Below, piece after piece: positions 36,729 through 45,817 of a DNA stretch of 64,000 bases (the stretch's first letter is position 1; the number at the start of each line of letters is the position of its first letter). The stretch spans positions 2,356,001-2,420,000 of the forward strand of contig AP018533.1 in assembly GCA_003573975.1 (NCBI GenBank), in the 5' to 3' direction. Under the pieces are notes generated by a model. The model worked only from the letters and a program-made list of their open reading frames with translations, was not told the DNA's origin and ran no database searches. This DNA is from Clostridiales bacterium CCNA10 (lineage in GTDB: Bacteria > Bacillota > Clostridia > Oscillospirales > Oscillospiraceae). The translations under genes and the position numbers were made by a program.

Positions 36729-37876
36729 GACCTGTCACTGTTATGACGATTTTCGGCACCCGGCCGGAGGCCATCAAGATGGCCCCCCTGGCCCTGGAGC
36801 TGTCCCGCCGCCCCGGGCTGAACGCCCTGTGCTGCGTCACCGCCCAGCACCGTGAGATGCTGGACTCGGTGCTGAACATCTTCCGGCTGAAGCCGGACTA
36901 TGATCTGAACATCATGGAGCCCCGCCAGACCCTGTCCACCATCACCTCCAAGTGCCTCACCGGCATGGACGGGGTGCTGGAGCAGGCCAAGCCCGACCTG
37001 GTCCTGGTCCACGGGGACACCTCCACCACCTTCGCCGGGGCCCTGGCCGCCTTCTACCACAAAGTGCCGGTGGGCCATGTGGAGGCCGGCCTACGGACCT
37101 ACGATAAGTGGTCCCCATATCCCGAGGAGATGAACCGGAAGATGGTGGGGGCCATCGCCGACCTCCACTTCTGCCCCACCGTGGCCAACCGGGAAAACCT
37201 GGCCCGGGAGAACATCACCCAGGGGGTGTTCCTCACCGGAAACACGGTCATCGACGCCCTCCAGACCACGGTGCGCCCCCAGTTCACCTTCCAGGAGGAG
37301 ATCCTCAACCGTCTGGACTACGCCGCCCGCCGGGTCATCCTGGTCACCTGTCACCGGCGTGAGAACTACGGGCAGCCCATGACCAACATTATGACAGCCC
37401 TGCGGCGGATCGCCGACGCCTTCCCCGATGTGGAGCTGGTCTATCCGGTCCACCTATCTCCAGTGGTGCAGGAGGCCGCCCACAAGTATCTGGACGGGCA
37501 TCCCCGCATCCACCTCATCTCCCCGCTGGCGGTGGACGAGATGCACAACCTGATGGCCCGCTGCCATCTGGTGATGACCGACTCCGGCGGCCTTCAGGAG
37601 GAGGCCCCCGCCCTGGGCAAGCCGGTGCTGGTCCTCCGGCGCGAGACCGAGCGCCCCGAGGCCGTGGCCGCCGGCACCGTAAAACTGGCCGGTGTGGAGG
37701 AGGAGGACATCTTCTCCATGGCCCGCGGGCTGCTCACCGATCCCCGCGCCTATGCCGCCATGGCCCATGCGGTCAACCCCTACGGAGACGGACTGGCCTG
37801 CCGCCGGATCGCCGACGCCATTGAGTGGAAATTCGGCCTGCGGGAGGAGCCCCCCGCCCCCTTCGGCGGAGCGTGA
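36725..37876 (+). CDS. wecB: UDP-N-acetylglucosamine 2-epimerase (non-hydrolysing)
   Basis: A 383-residue GT-B fold epimerase making UDP-ManNAc from UDP-GlcNAc for surface polymer synthesis. Family motifs are FGTRPEAIKMAPL at the N terminus, VHGDTSTTFAGALAAFY, HVEAGLRTYDKWSPYPEE(M)NRK, CHRRENYGQPM, and the C-terminal DSGGLQEEAPALGKPVLVLR with RPEA. It overlaps tagO by four bases. ManNAc is the first specific sugar of Bacillus-type teichoic acid linkage units, consistent with the pair. Confidence 0.95.
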   Translation: MRPVTVMTIFGTRPEAIKMAPLALELSRRPGLNALCCVTAQHREMLDSVLNIFRLKPDYDLNIMEPRQTLSTITSKCLTGMDGVLEQAKPDLVLVHGDTSTTFAGALAAFYHKVPVGHVEAGLRTYDKWSPYPEEMNRKMVGAIADLHFCPTVANRENLARENITQGVFLTGNTVIDALQTTVRPQFTFQEEILNRLDYAARRVILVTCHRRENYGQPMTNIMTALRRIADAFPDVELVYPVHLSPVVQEAAHKYLDGHPRIHLISPLAVDEMHNLMARCHLVMTDSGGLQEEAPALGKPVLVLRRETERPEAVAAGTVKLAGVEEEDIFSMARGLLTDPRAYAAMAHAVNPYGDGLACRRIADAIEWKFGLREEPPAPFGGA

Positions 37877-37906
37877 CCGCCGAAGTTCGGAACAGGAGGT
37901 GTGGAT

Positions 37907-38668
37907 TTGGATTCTAAAAACCGTCTGGCCATCGCCATCGCCATTACCTGTCTGATCGTTGTGGCCATTTTCGCCAGCTTCGGCCGCAGTCTCTTTTTCG
38001 TCCATATCCCATCCATCACCCTCAGCGACGCCAGCTCCGAAGAGCCCCCCGCCTCCGGCTCCTCCGGACCCGAGGCGGCCGACCAGTACTGGCAGGTGGA
38101 CGTCACGCCCGAGACCGTTCAGAGCATCGTGGCCACCCTGATCCGCCCGGACAGCTACTACCGGGAGCTCACCGTGGAGACCCTCTGGTCGGGCGGCTCC
38201 TTCTCCTCCTCCGTCCAGTACTGGCAGGACCGGGCCTGGTCCCACACCCGTCAGGATTTGGCCTCCGGCGCGGTGCGCCATGACCTGGCCGGCCCGGAGG
38301 AAGCCTACTACTGGTATGAGGGCTCGTCCGCCTGGAACGCTCTCCCCGCGGATGAGCGCTCCCACGACCTGGCCCAGCACATCCCCACCTATGAGACGGT
38401 GCTGGACCTGGATCCCGACTCCATCACCGAGACCGGCTATGAGCTGCGGGGGCCCTATCCCTGCGTCTATGTCGCCTTTCAAGGTGAGGACAGCGCCTCG
38501 GTCGAGCGGTACTGGATCAGCACGGACAACGGCCTGCTCGTCTCCGCGGAGCGTGAGATCAACGGAGAACTGGTATACCGCATGACCGCCTATGGACAGG
38601 TCCAGATCCCCTGTCCCGCCACGGCCTCTTTTGCGCTTCCGGATGGCCAGGTGCTCCACATGGTATAG
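37907..38668 (+). CDS. Uncharacterised membrane-anchored protein
   Basis: About 253 residues. A single N-terminal helix (LAIAIAITCLIVVAIFASFG) anchors an extracytoplasmic domain of about 220 residues after an Asp/Ser/Glu/Pro-rich linker. The domain has a repetitive beta pattern rich in Tyr and Trp (YYRELTVETLW, VQYWQDRAW, YYWYEGSSAW) reminiscent of lipoprotein-type outer-surface folds, but I do not recognise the family. TTG 37907 lies seven bases after AGGAGG; GTG 37901 touches the site. It follows wecB by 30 bases, suggesting an envelope role. Confidence 0.7.
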   Translation: MDSKNRLAIAIAITCLIVVAIFASFGRSLFFVHIPSITLSDASSEEPPASGSSGPEAADQYWQVDVTPETVQSIVATLIRPDSYYRELTVETLWSGGSFSSSVQYWQDRAWSHTRQDLASGAVRHDLAGPEEAYYWYEGSSAWNALPADERSHDLAQHIPTYETVLDLDPDSITETGYELRGPYPCVYVAFQGEDSASVERYWISTDNGLLVSAEREINGELVYRMTAYGQVQIPCPATASFALPDGQVLHMV

Positions 38669-38704
38669 CAGGAAAGAGCCGTGGCTGCCGTGGCTGCCGC
38701 GGCT

Positions 38705-39064
38705 CTATTCCATTTCTGCCTCCTCCTCGTCCCCCAGCCCCATGATGAGGGCCAGGCCAAGGGCAATGACCAGTTCCAGGTCATCCCCCTCCCACAGGAG
38801 GAGCAGTACAATCAGCAACAGTAAAATATCCCCGCTGTCCAGTCTGTCCAGCTTGAGGGAACGGAGCAACCCTGTCAGCCCCCCGCCTTTCCCCGCCCCG
38901 CTCCCCAGAAGGGAGGCGATGGAGAAGGGGAGCCCTCCCGGCGCCCGCTCCGGTCCGTCCGTAGGGGGGGAGCCCTCAGACGGACGGACCCGGGACGTTG
39001 TTTTCTCCTCCTCCACGGGGATGCGGGTATAAACCGCCCCGTTTGGGATATAACGGTTATACAC
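38705..39064 (-). CDS. Uncharacterised small protein with C-terminal hydrophobic segment
   Basis: A 119-residue protein. The N terminus (YNRYIPNGAVYTRIP) is followed by a Gly/Pro/Ser-rich low-complexity part, a short amphipathic stretch and then a strongly hydrophobic C terminus (ILLLLIVLLLLWEGDDLELV, IALGLALIMGLGD). GTG 39064 follows AGGAGGGAGAGG. It overlaps the upstream gene by eight bases. Third of a co-directional trio; family not recognised. Confidence 0.6.
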   Translation of the reverse strand: MYNRYIPNGAVYTRIPVEEEKTTSRVRPSEGSPPTDGPERAPGGLPFSIASLLGSGAGKGGGLTGLLRSLKLDRLDSGDILLLLIVLLLLWEGDDLELVIALGLALIMGLGDEEEAEME

Positions 39065-39479
39065 CCTCTCCCTCCTCCTTCCCGCCCAGAGACTGGAAGG
39101 CCACCCGGAGCACCCGGGACAGCCTGGCGATCTGGATGGCCCGGTCCAGCCTGGCGTACCGCTCCTTCCGCAGGAATGGGCGCAGGGCAGCCAGCAGGGC
39201 GGCGTTCCGGTCGTCTCCTGTCCGGTACTCCTTCAGCAGGCGCATCCCCATCTGGACCATCCGGGGATCCAGGCTGCCCAGCATGGACAGGGGATCCTCC
39301 CCCGCCCCGGACTCCGGCGCGGGTGCGCCGGTCCGCTCCCACCCCGGCTCCCGGGTCTCCTCCTCTGGCTTCGGAGCGGGGGGCGCTGGCTTTCCCAGGG
39401 ACTGGGCCAGGGCCATGATCTGCCCCATGGCCTCCTTGTCCCCCAGGATCGAATTCAGTTTTTCCTCAAATTCCCCCAC
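39057..39479 (-). CDS. Uncharacterised helical protein
   Basis: A 140-residue protein with two helical ends (EFEEKLNSILGDKEAMGQIM and a basic C-terminal helix RKERYARLDRAIQIARLSRV) joined by a Pro/Glu-rich linker. The N-terminal helix pattern resembles that of the adjacent 91-residue protein. GTG 39479 follows GAGAGGGGGAG. No membrane segment. Second of the trio; function unknown. Confidence 0.6.
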   Translation of the reverse strand: MGEFEEKLNSILGDKEAMGQIMALAQSLGKPAPPAPKPEEETREPGWERTGAPAPESGAGEDPLSMLGSLDPRMVQMGMRLLKEYRTGDDRNAALLAALRPFLRKERYARLDRAIQIARLSRVLRVAFQSLGGKEEGEGV

Positions 39480-39514
39480 ATACGCTCCCCCTCTCCGGCC
39501 CGGACCGGCTCATA

Positions 39515-39790
39515 TCAGGACAGTCCGGACTCTTTTGCCTGCCAGCTGATGCGCTCCACCAGCTCTGCCCCCTCCCGGGTGTTCAGCAGGCGGTCCATCA
39601 TCTGCATCAGCTGCCCCGGATCGCCGTCCGCCGCCGCCCGGGCGGCCTCCTGCACCCCGCCGCTCTGCTTCAGCAGAGACACCAGCTGCCGGGCCTCCCC
39701 GGACTGGGCCAGCCGGGCCAGAGCCGCCGGGTCCTTCACCAGCTCCCCCATGGGGAGGGACGTTCCCTCCCCGCGATTCTTACGCTGCAT
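39515..39790 (-). CDS. Uncharacterised small helical protein
   Basis: A 91-residue, probably all-helical protein (DPAALARLAQSGEARQLVSL, QEAARAAADGDPGQLMQMMD). It contains two short repeats of an Asp-Pro-x-x-L capped helix pair. ATG 39790 follows GGGGGTGAG. First gene of the trio, divergent from yfcE with 64 bases between. Family not recognised. Confidence 0.6.
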   Translation of the reverse strand: MQRKNRGEGTSLPMGELVKDPAALARLAQSGEARQLVSLLKQSGGVQEAARAAADGDPGQLMQMMDRLLNTREGAELVERISWQAKESGLS

Positions 39791-39854
39791 TCTTACTCAC
39801 CCCCAAACTGGTCTCAGCTTCAGTATATGCAGCGCAATAGGTAAGGTGACAAAT

Positions 39855-40313
39855 TTGAAGATCCTTGTGTTTTCCGACTCCCACCGCTCCTGGTCCGGCA
39901 TGATCCAGGCCATCGACGAGCAGAAGCCCGACCAGGTCATCCATCTGGGAGACCTGATCTCCGATGCGGAGGAGATCTCCTATCTCTACCCTAAGCTCCC
40001 CGTCTGCATGGTCCCGGGCAACTGCGACGGCTGGACCACGGTCCCCTCCATCAAGCAGATCACCCTTCAGGGGCGGAGCATCCTCCTGTCCCACGGGCAC
40101 CTGTGGGGCGTCAAGTCCGGCTGCGACGCCGCCATTGCCCGGGCCCGGGCGGCCGGAGCGGACATCCTCCTCTTCGGCCACACCCACCAGCCCCTATGCC
40201 AGCAGATGGAGGACGGCCTGTGGGTGCTCAACCCAGGCCCCAGCCGCTCCAGCTACGGCACCATTCTGCTGGAGGAGGGGCTGACCTGCTGCACTCTGAC
40301 CCGTCTGCTCTGA
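39855..40313 (+). CDS. yfcE: YfcE-type metallophosphoesterase
   Basis: A 152-residue phosphodiesterase of the YfcE/MJ0936 type. All metal motifs are present: DSHRS near residue 8, HLGDLISD, the GNCD motif, LSHGH and FGHTHQP. It probably cleaves a phosphodiester or acts on a nucleotide substrate. TTG 39855 (MKILVFSDSH) has AAGGTGA five bases upstream; GTG 39846 would add three residues. Divergent from the uncharacterised trio. Confidence 0.9.
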   Translation: MKILVFSDSHRSWSGMIQAIDEQKPDQVIHLGDLISDAEEISYLYPKLPVCMVPGNCDGWTTVPSIKQITLQGRSILLSHGHLWGVKSGCDAAIARARAAGADILLFGHTHQPLCQQMEDGLWVLNPGPSRSSYGTILLEEGLTCCTLTRLL

Positions 40314-40356
40314 TCTCCCCCTCAGTCCGGACGTTTAAAAAAAGGAGGTGCACTCT

Positions 40357-41883
40357 GTGAAAAAGGTCCTCTATATCCTGTTTCACCGCTCCGTCCTGGT
40401 GGCCCTCTCCCTGCTGGCCCAGGTGGTCACGCTGGTGGTCATGGTCAACATTTTTTCCGAGTATATCAACAGCTTCTACTGGTGCTGCATCGCCATCAGC
40501 GTGATTGCCGCTCTGCTGATCCTGGGCAGCCGCATCGAGCCCGCCTATAAGATCGCCTGGCTGCTGCTCATCCTCCCCTTCCCGGTGTTCGGCGGCATCT
40601 TCTATCTGCTGGTGGGCGGCGGACACATCCCAAAGCGGATCAGCCGCCGGATGCGCCGCGTGTCCGAGCAGTCGGAGGAGAACCTGCGGGAGGACTTCAA
40701 GGCCGACGACCTGCTCCCCCTGGGGGAGGATGCCGCCGGGCAGGCCCGCTATCTGGAGCGCTTTGCCCACTGTCCCGCCTATACCAACACAGAGACAGAA
40801 TACTTCGCCCTGGGCGATCTGGTTTTTCCCCGGATGCTGGAGGAGTTGAAGAAGGCGGAGCGGTACATCTTCCTGGAGTACTTCATCCTCCAGCCCGGCG
40901 TCTTTTGGGACAGCATCCTGGACATTTTGGAGGAGAAGGCCGCCCAGGGCGTGGAGGTCCGGCTGATCTATGACGATATGGGCTGCATCTTCAGCCTCCC
41001 CCGGGACTACAACGAGCAGCTGGCCGCCCGGGGCATCCAGTGCCGGGTGTTCAACCGCTTCGTTCCCATTATGTCCCTGCGGCTGAACAACCGGGACCAC
41101 AGGAAGCTGATGATCATCGACGGAAAGGTGGGTTTCACCGGCGGGATCAACCTGGCAGACGAGTACATCAACCGGCGGGAGCGCTTCGGCCACTGGAAGG
41201 ACAGCGCCATTCTGCTGGAGGGGGACGCGGTGTGGTCCATGACGGTCATGTTCCTCACCATGTGGGACCACTGCTGCGGCTGGGAGGAGGAGTTCCGCCA
41301 TTTCCGGCCGGAGCCCTCCGCTGTGCGCCCCTGGACCGGCTATGTCCAGCCCTACACGGATACGCCCCTGGACCGGGAGACGGTGGGCCAGGCGGTCTAT
41401 CTGAATATGATCTCCAAGGCCCGGAAATACATCTACATCACCACCCCCTATCTGGTCATCGACGTGGCCACCAACACCGCCCTGTGCAACGCGGCCAAGG
41501 CCGGGGTGGATGTGCGCATCATCACCCCCCACATCCCAGACAAGCGCTATGTGTTCGAGGTGACCCGCGCCCACTACCCCCCGCTCCTGGAGGCCGGCGT
41601 GCGCATCTATGAGTACACCCCCGGCTTCATCCACGCCAAAAACTTCGTGGTGGACGACCGCTTTGCCACGGTGGGCACTGTGAACCTGGATTACCGCAGC
41701 CTGTTCCTCCACTTTGAGGACGGCGTCTGGCTGTGCGAGGCCCCCTGCATTCGGGACATCCGAAAGGACTTTGAGGACACCCTGTCCGTGTGCCAGCGCA
41801 TCTCCCTGCGCCAGTGGCGGCACCTGAACCCCCTGCTCCAGCTCTACCGCAACATCCTGCGCATCTTCGCCCCCCTGATGTGA
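40357..41883 (+). CDS. cls: Cardiolipin synthase
   Basis: A 508-residue phospholipase D superfamily enzyme that condenses two phosphatidylglycerols. It has two N-terminal transmembrane helices and then two HKD motifs: HRKLMIIDGKVGFTGGIN and HAKNFVVDDRFATVGTVNLD. GTG 40357 lies eight bases after AAAGGAGG; GTG 40348 overlaps the site. It ends with a strong terminator at 41892. Confidence 0.95.
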   Translation: MKKVLYILFHRSVLVALSLLAQVVTLVVMVNIFSEYINSFYWCCIAISVIAALLILGSRIEPAYKIAWLLLILPFPVFGGIFYLLVGGGHIPKRISRRMRRVSEQSEENLREDFKADDLLPLGEDAAGQARYLERFAHCPAYTNTETEYFALGDLVFPRMLEELKKAERYIFLEYFILQPGVFWDSILDILEEKAAQGVEVRLIYDDMGCIFSLPRDYNEQLAARGIQCRVFNRFVPIMSLRLNNRDHRKLMIIDGKVGFTGGINLADEYINRRERFGHWKDSAILLEGDAVWSMTVMFLTMWDHCCGWEEEFRHFRPEPSAVRPWTGYVQPYTDTPLDRETVGQAVYLNMISKARKYIYITTPYLVIDVATNTALCNAAKAGVDVRIITPHIPDKRYVFEVTRAHYPPLLEAGVRIYEYTPGFIHAKNFVVDDRFATVGTVNLDYRSLFLHFEDGVWLCEAPCIRDIRKDFEDTLSVCQRISLRQWRHLNPLLQLYRNILRIFAPLM

Positions 41884-41891
41884 CCGGAAAA

Positions 41892-41934
41892 AGAACCCCG
41901 GGAGACCTCTGTTTTTGAGATCTCCCGGGGTTCT
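41892..41934. terminator. Terminator between convergent cls and DUF3810 genes
   Basis: AGAACCCCGGGAGA pairs with TCTCCCGGGGTTCT (14 bp) around a T-rich 15-base loop. Confidence 0.8.
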
Positions 41935-41940
41935 CCGCGC

Positions 41941-43044
41941 TCAGACCTGCTCCCCGCCGAAATAGGCTGCCAGCAGATCCACACAGGCCCCGTAGGAGCG
42001 CATCCCAAGCTCCTGCCCGTTCCCCTTCAAAAAGGAGTCGTACACCTGCTCCGCCGCGTCCTCCATTGGAGAGGCCAGGGCCGCCCAATAGGCGTTGTTG
42101 GCGTTCCAGTCGTCCGCCAGCTCCTGGGTAAAATACCGCTGCACGATGTCCTGCCACGCCGCCCGGTCCACCGGGGCCAGGGCGTTGCACAGCTGGATCA
42201 GCCCCATCAGATAGCCGGAGTACTGGTACACCGGGTCCCCGCTGGTCACCGCCGCCAGGATCCCCACAAAGTTGGCCTCCTGCTCCGAGGCCACCATCCG
42301 CTGGTGGGCCATCTCGTGGGCCACTGTGGCCGGAAGGAGGCAGACGGGGGCGTCCACATTTACATTGGCCTCCCCGGTGAAGGGGAAATACACCCCGGTA
42401 AAGCCCAGCCTGCTTTGCAGCCGGGAGAAAAAAATGGGCTTGGCCGCGGTCTGGCCCTCCAGGGCCAGGAAGGGATACTCCTGTGCCACGTTTTCATAGA
42501 CCTCCGGCCCACGGGCCAGGATCTCATCCCGGCTCACGGCAAACCGGCCGTTCTCATCCCGCTCCACCTGTGTGGAAAATTCCGCCGCCCGCTGGGCAAA
42601 CAGGGCGGTCACCTGGATCAGGGTCTCCACTGGGTAGGGCTGGACCCGCAGACCGCTCTTCTCCTGAAAGCTGGAGGCGTAGTAGGCGGCGTTCCACATC
42701 CAGCAGAAGCCGCACCACAGCCACAGCAGGACAGCGGCCAGGGCCAAAAGCCGGCGGCCGAAGGCCCGGCCGTCCCGCCTCCGGAGCAGTCCGGCCACCG
42801 TCCAGATCAGCCAGAGCACGCAGCCGGCCAGCAGCAGGGCTGTCAGCAGCTCCGCCGCCGAACACCAGGAAATCTGCCCCCAAAAACGGCCCAGCTGCTG
42901 CTCCAGCGGCGCCATCACCCCGGACACCCAGCGGTCCATCAGGGCCCGGTCCCACTTCCGCGTCTCAAACAGCAGGACCAGCAGCGTTGGCAGGACCAGG
43001 GCGGCGCCCCAAGCAAGCGTACGCCCTCCCATTCGTCTTTCCAT
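41941..43044 (-). CDS. DUF3810 membrane protein with metalloprotease-like HExxH motif
   Basis: A 367-residue protein of the DUF3810 family. Helices are near residues 9-25, 62-86 and 98-118. A large domain follows with the zinc-metallopeptidase pattern His243-Glu-Met-Ala-His247 (VAHEMAHQRM) and a possible third ligand in ASEQEANF (Glu254/256). Protease activity is plausible but not established for the family. ATG 43044 follows AGGAGGG. It is directly downstream of tmcAL, with 12 bases between. Confidence 0.82.
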   Translation of the reverse strand: MERRMGGRTLAWGAALVLPTLLVLLFETRKWDRALMDRWVSGVMAPLEQQLGRFWGQISWCSAAELLTALLLAGCVLWLIWTVAGLLRRRDGRAFGRRLLALAAVLLWLWCGFCWMWNAAYYASSFQEKSGLRVQPYPVETLIQVTALFAQRAAEFSTQVERDENGRFAVSRDEILARGPEVYENVAQEYPFLALEGQTAAKPIFFSRLQSRLGFTGVYFPFTGEANVNVDAPVCLLPATVAHEMAHQRMVASEQEANFVGILAAVTSGDPVYQYSGYLMGLIQLCNALAPVDRAAWQDIVQRYFTQELADDWNANNAYWAALASPMEDAAEQVYDSFLKGNGQELGMRSYGACVDLLAAYFGGEQV

Positions 43045-43056
43045 CTGTCTCCCTCC

Positions 43057-44265
43057 TCACAGCCGTACCGGCCCGGTGGTCCACTCCCGCCCCGGGGCGG
43101 GGACCTCCGGCAGGCACAGGTCATACAGATCGGTGCATCGGGCCTCCAAGGCGAACAGCCGCCGCCCCGGCTCCGCCAGTTCCCTGGCATGGGCGGGCTT
43201 GGTCAGAATCGGCAGGGCCGCCTGCGCCTTCATGGCCTTCAACAGCTCCTGTCCCCTGGCGTTGAAGCCCAGCACCCGCAGATAGGGGGGCGCGTCCGGT
43301 CGGTCCGCCCGGGTCAGCCCCAGAAAGGCCCACACCAGCAGCCGCCTCAGCCGGGCCTGGGTCCAGTGCCGGGGCTTGGCCAGCTGGAAAAACTCCTCCA
43401 GGGACCGGCACTGCTTCCCGGCCCGCTCCAGGCGGGGGGGCAGGCCCTCCGCCGCTCCGCTGTCCGGAAGGGCGGCCCAGTCCCCGGCGGTCATGGTCCT
43501 CAGCCGGGCCAGCAGGCCCCGCTCCACCCGCCGGAGGCCGGGCATCCCACCCCAACTCCGCCGCAGGACCTCCGCACCACCGCCAGGGAGATAGGGCTCT
43601 GCCGCCCGCCAGTCCTCCGCCTCCAAAAAAGCGCGGAGCTGGGTGGCGGAGAGGAACTCCGGAGGCGTCTCTCCCACCAGCAGGCTGTCGTGGGGGGCCC
43701 CCTCCCGGCGGACCGTCACAGGGCGGATGGCACTGCCCATCCTGTCCAGGGCCCGGAGGTACTCCACCCCCAGGTTGTTGTTTGGCGTGGACAGAAGCGC
43801 TGAGCGCTCCGGCCCCAGGATCCCCCGAACCACCTCCTGCCGGGCGGCGGCAAAGGGCATTCCCTCGTCCACAAAGCGGCGCACGCCCGATTCATAGACC
43901 GGGCTGTTCAGGCACGCAGCCACCTGCCGGAGCCGGTCCGCCGCCCCGCACTCGCTGCCGAAGGAGAGGACGTCCACCACTCCGGCTGCCGCCAGGATGC
44001 CCACCGCCCCCCGGGCAAAGGTCTCCGCCGAGGACACCGCCCACACCGTGGGCAGCTCCAGCACCAGGTCCACCCCGCCGGTCAGGGCCAGCCTGCTCCG
44101 GGTCCACTTGTCCGCCGCCGCGCAGCGCCCCCCCTGGACCCAGCAGCCGCTCATCACCGCCACCACAGGGGCGTCCTCCCCCAGCTCCGCCCTGGTGCGG
44201 GCGATCTGATAGGCGTGCCCCGTGTGGAAGGGATTATACTCCGCGACGATGCCAACGACTTGCAT
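43057..44265 (-). CDS. tmcAL: tRNA(Met) cytidine acetate ligase TmcAL
   Basis: A 402-residue nucleotidyltransferase-like enzyme (former YlbM/DUF795) that uses acetate and ATP to form N4-acetylcytidine at the wobble base of elongator tRNA-Met. The HIGH-like motif is His14-x-x-His17 in AEYNPFHTGHAYQI, followed by MSGCWVQGG and DKWTRSRLAL, and VDLVLELPTVWA. The usual Arg-Gly-Glu-Pro after Gln is Gly-Gly-Arg-Cys here, a departure from most homologues. ATG 44265 follows AGGAGG. Its acetate use sits beside acetate kinase, divergently. Confidence 0.88.
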   Translation of the reverse strand: MQVVGIVAEYNPFHTGHAYQIARTRAELGEDAPVVAVMSGCWVQGGRCAAADKWTRSRLALTGGVDLVLELPTVWAVSSAETFARGAVGILAAAGVVDVLSFGSECGAADRLRQVAACLNSPVYESGVRRFVDEGMPFAAARQEVVRGILGPERSALLSTPNNNLGVEYLRALDRMGSAIRPVTVRREGAPHDSLLVGETPPEFLSATQLRAFLEAEDWRAAEPYLPGGGAEVLRRSWGGMPGLRRVERGLLARLRTMTAGDWAALPDSGAAEGLPPRLERAGKQCRSLEEFFQLAKPRHWTQARLRRLLVWAFLGLTRADRPDAPPYLRVLGFNARGQELLKAMKAQAALPILTKPAHARELAEPGRRLFALEARCTDLYDLCLPEVPAPGREWTTGPVRL

Positions 44266-44311
44266 AGATTGACCTCCTGGTGAATTATCTTCCTTTTTTT
44301 CAGAAAAGTAG

Positions 44312-44340
44312 TTGTCCTGATTTCTAAAAAGCGGTACAAT
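44312..44340 (+). promoter_or_regulatory. Promoter of ackA
   Basis: TTGTCC (44312-44317), 17-base spacer, TACAAT (44335-44340). The transcript would have a leader of about 190 bases before ATG 44537, longer than needed; no known riboswitch was recognised in it. Confidence 0.65.
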
Positions 44341-44536
44341 GTGATTAGCTATGGGTTCAGGCTGTCTATCAGTGTACTACAAGCCCGGCCCCAAAGGCAA
44401 GTCTGGCCTTGCCAAATTGAACGTCCCGCCTCTGTCCTGCGTTTCCACTCCCGTCCGGGGAGCAGAGCGCCCAGACAGCTCTCAGATGAGAGAACGCTTC
44501 CGAAGAGCGGGAACATTGAAAAGGAGATCGATTCCC

Positions 44537-45733
44537 ATGAACATTCTTGTCATCAACGCCGGCAGCTCCTCTCTGAAGTATCAGCTGCTCAACCCCGACA
44601 CTCAGGAGGTCCTGGCCAAGGGCCTGTGTGAGCGCATTGGCCTGGACGGCAAGTTCACCTATAAGCCCGCCGGCAAGGAGGCCGTCAAGGACGCCGACGT
44701 GTCCATGCCCACCCACTCCGAGGCCATCCAGACCGTTCTGAACGCCCTGGTGGATCCCAAGAACGGCGTGATCGGCTCCATGAAGGAGATCGACGCGGTG
44801 GGTCACCGCGTGGTCCATGGCGGCGAGAAGTTCGCCCAGTCCGTCCTCATCACCGACGAGGTCATGGCCGCCATTGAGGAGTGCAACCCCCTGGCCCCCC
44901 TGCACAACCCCGCCAACATCATCGGCATCCGCGCCTGCCAGGCCCTGATGCCCGGCACCCCCATGGTCGCCGTGTTTGACACCGCCTTCCATCAGACCAT
45001 GCCCCCTGTGGCCTACACCTATGCCCTGCCTTATGAGTTCTATGAGCAGGACAAGGTCCGCCGCTACGGCTTCCACGGCACCAGCCACAAGTATGTCTCC
45101 CAGCGGGCCGCCGCCATGCTGGGCAAGCCCGCGGAGGAGCTGAAGCTCATCTCCTGCCACCTGGGCAACGGTTCCTCCGTCACCGCCATCGACGGCGGCA
45201 AGAGCGTGGATACCTCCATGGGCTTCACCCCCCTGGCCGGTCTGCCCATGGGCACCCGCTGCGGCGACATCGACGCCGGTATCCTGGAATATCTGATGAA
45301 CAAGCACGGCTATGACATCAAGGAGATGCTGAACATCCTGAACAAGAAGTCCGGCGTGCTGGGCATCTCCGGCGTGTCCTCCGACTTCCGCGACCTGGAG
45401 GACGCCGCCCCCAAGGGCAACCAGCGGGCTCAGCTGGCGCTGGACTCCTTCGAGTACGGCGTCATCAAGCTCATCGGCTCCTACGCCGCCGCCATGGGCG
45501 GAGTGGACGCCATCATCTTCACCGCCGGCGTGGGTGAGAACGGCGCGGAGAACCGTGTGAACATCACCAAGAAGCTGGCCTTCATGGGCGTCAAGCTGGA
45601 CGAGGAGAAGAACAAGGTCCGCGGCCAGGAGATCGACGTCTCCGCCGCCGACGCCAAGGTCCGTGTCCTGGTCATCCCCACCAATGAGGAGCTGATGATC
45701 GCCATGGATACCGCCGCTATCGTTAAGGGCTAA
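44537..45733 (+). CDS. ackA: Acetate kinase
   Basis: A 398-residue acetate kinase making ATP and acetate from acetyl phosphate, a main energy step of fermentation. ASKHA-fold motifs are [12 protein letters not shown] at the N terminus, [51 protein letters not shown] and the C-terminal [12 protein letters not shown] 44537 follows AAGGAG. Phosphotransacetylase is not in the window. Confidence 0.97.
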   Translation: MNILVINAGSSSLKYQLLNPDTQEVLAKGLCERIGLDGKFTYKPAGKEAVKDADVSMPTHSEAIQTVLNALVDPKNGVIGSMKEIDAVGHRVVHGGEKFAQSVLITDEVMAAIEECNPLAPLHNPANIIGIRACQALMPGTPMVAVFDTAFHQTMPPVAYTYALPYEFYEQDKVRRYGFHGTSHKYVSQRAAAMLGKPAEELKLISCHLGNGSSVTAIDGGKSVDTSMGFTPLAGLPMGTRCGDIDAGILEYLMNKHGYDIKEMLNILNKKSGVLGISGVSSDFRDLEDAAPKGNQRAQLALDSFEYGVIKLIGSYAAAMGGVDAIIFTAGVGENGAENRVNITKKLAFMGVKLDEEKNKVRGQEIDVSAADAKVRVLVIPTNEELMIAMDTAAIVKG

Positions 45734-45746
45734 TTTGCTATTTTTC

Positions 45747-45782
45747 AGGAAACTCCCAGGTAAAAGCACCTGGGAGTTTCCT
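45747..45782 (+). terminator. Terminator of ackA
   Basis: AGGAAACTCCCAGGT pairs with ACCTGGGAGTTTCCT (15 bp) around AAAAGC, followed by TTCATTTT. Confidence 0.9.
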
Positions 45783-45817
45783 TTCATTTTGGAAGATATT
45801 GATTTTAATATTCGAGC

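Noticed and set aside
40228..41823. 531-codon minus-strand frame antisense to cls
   Set aside because: Shadow frame caused by third-position GC bias; cls has both HKD motifs.
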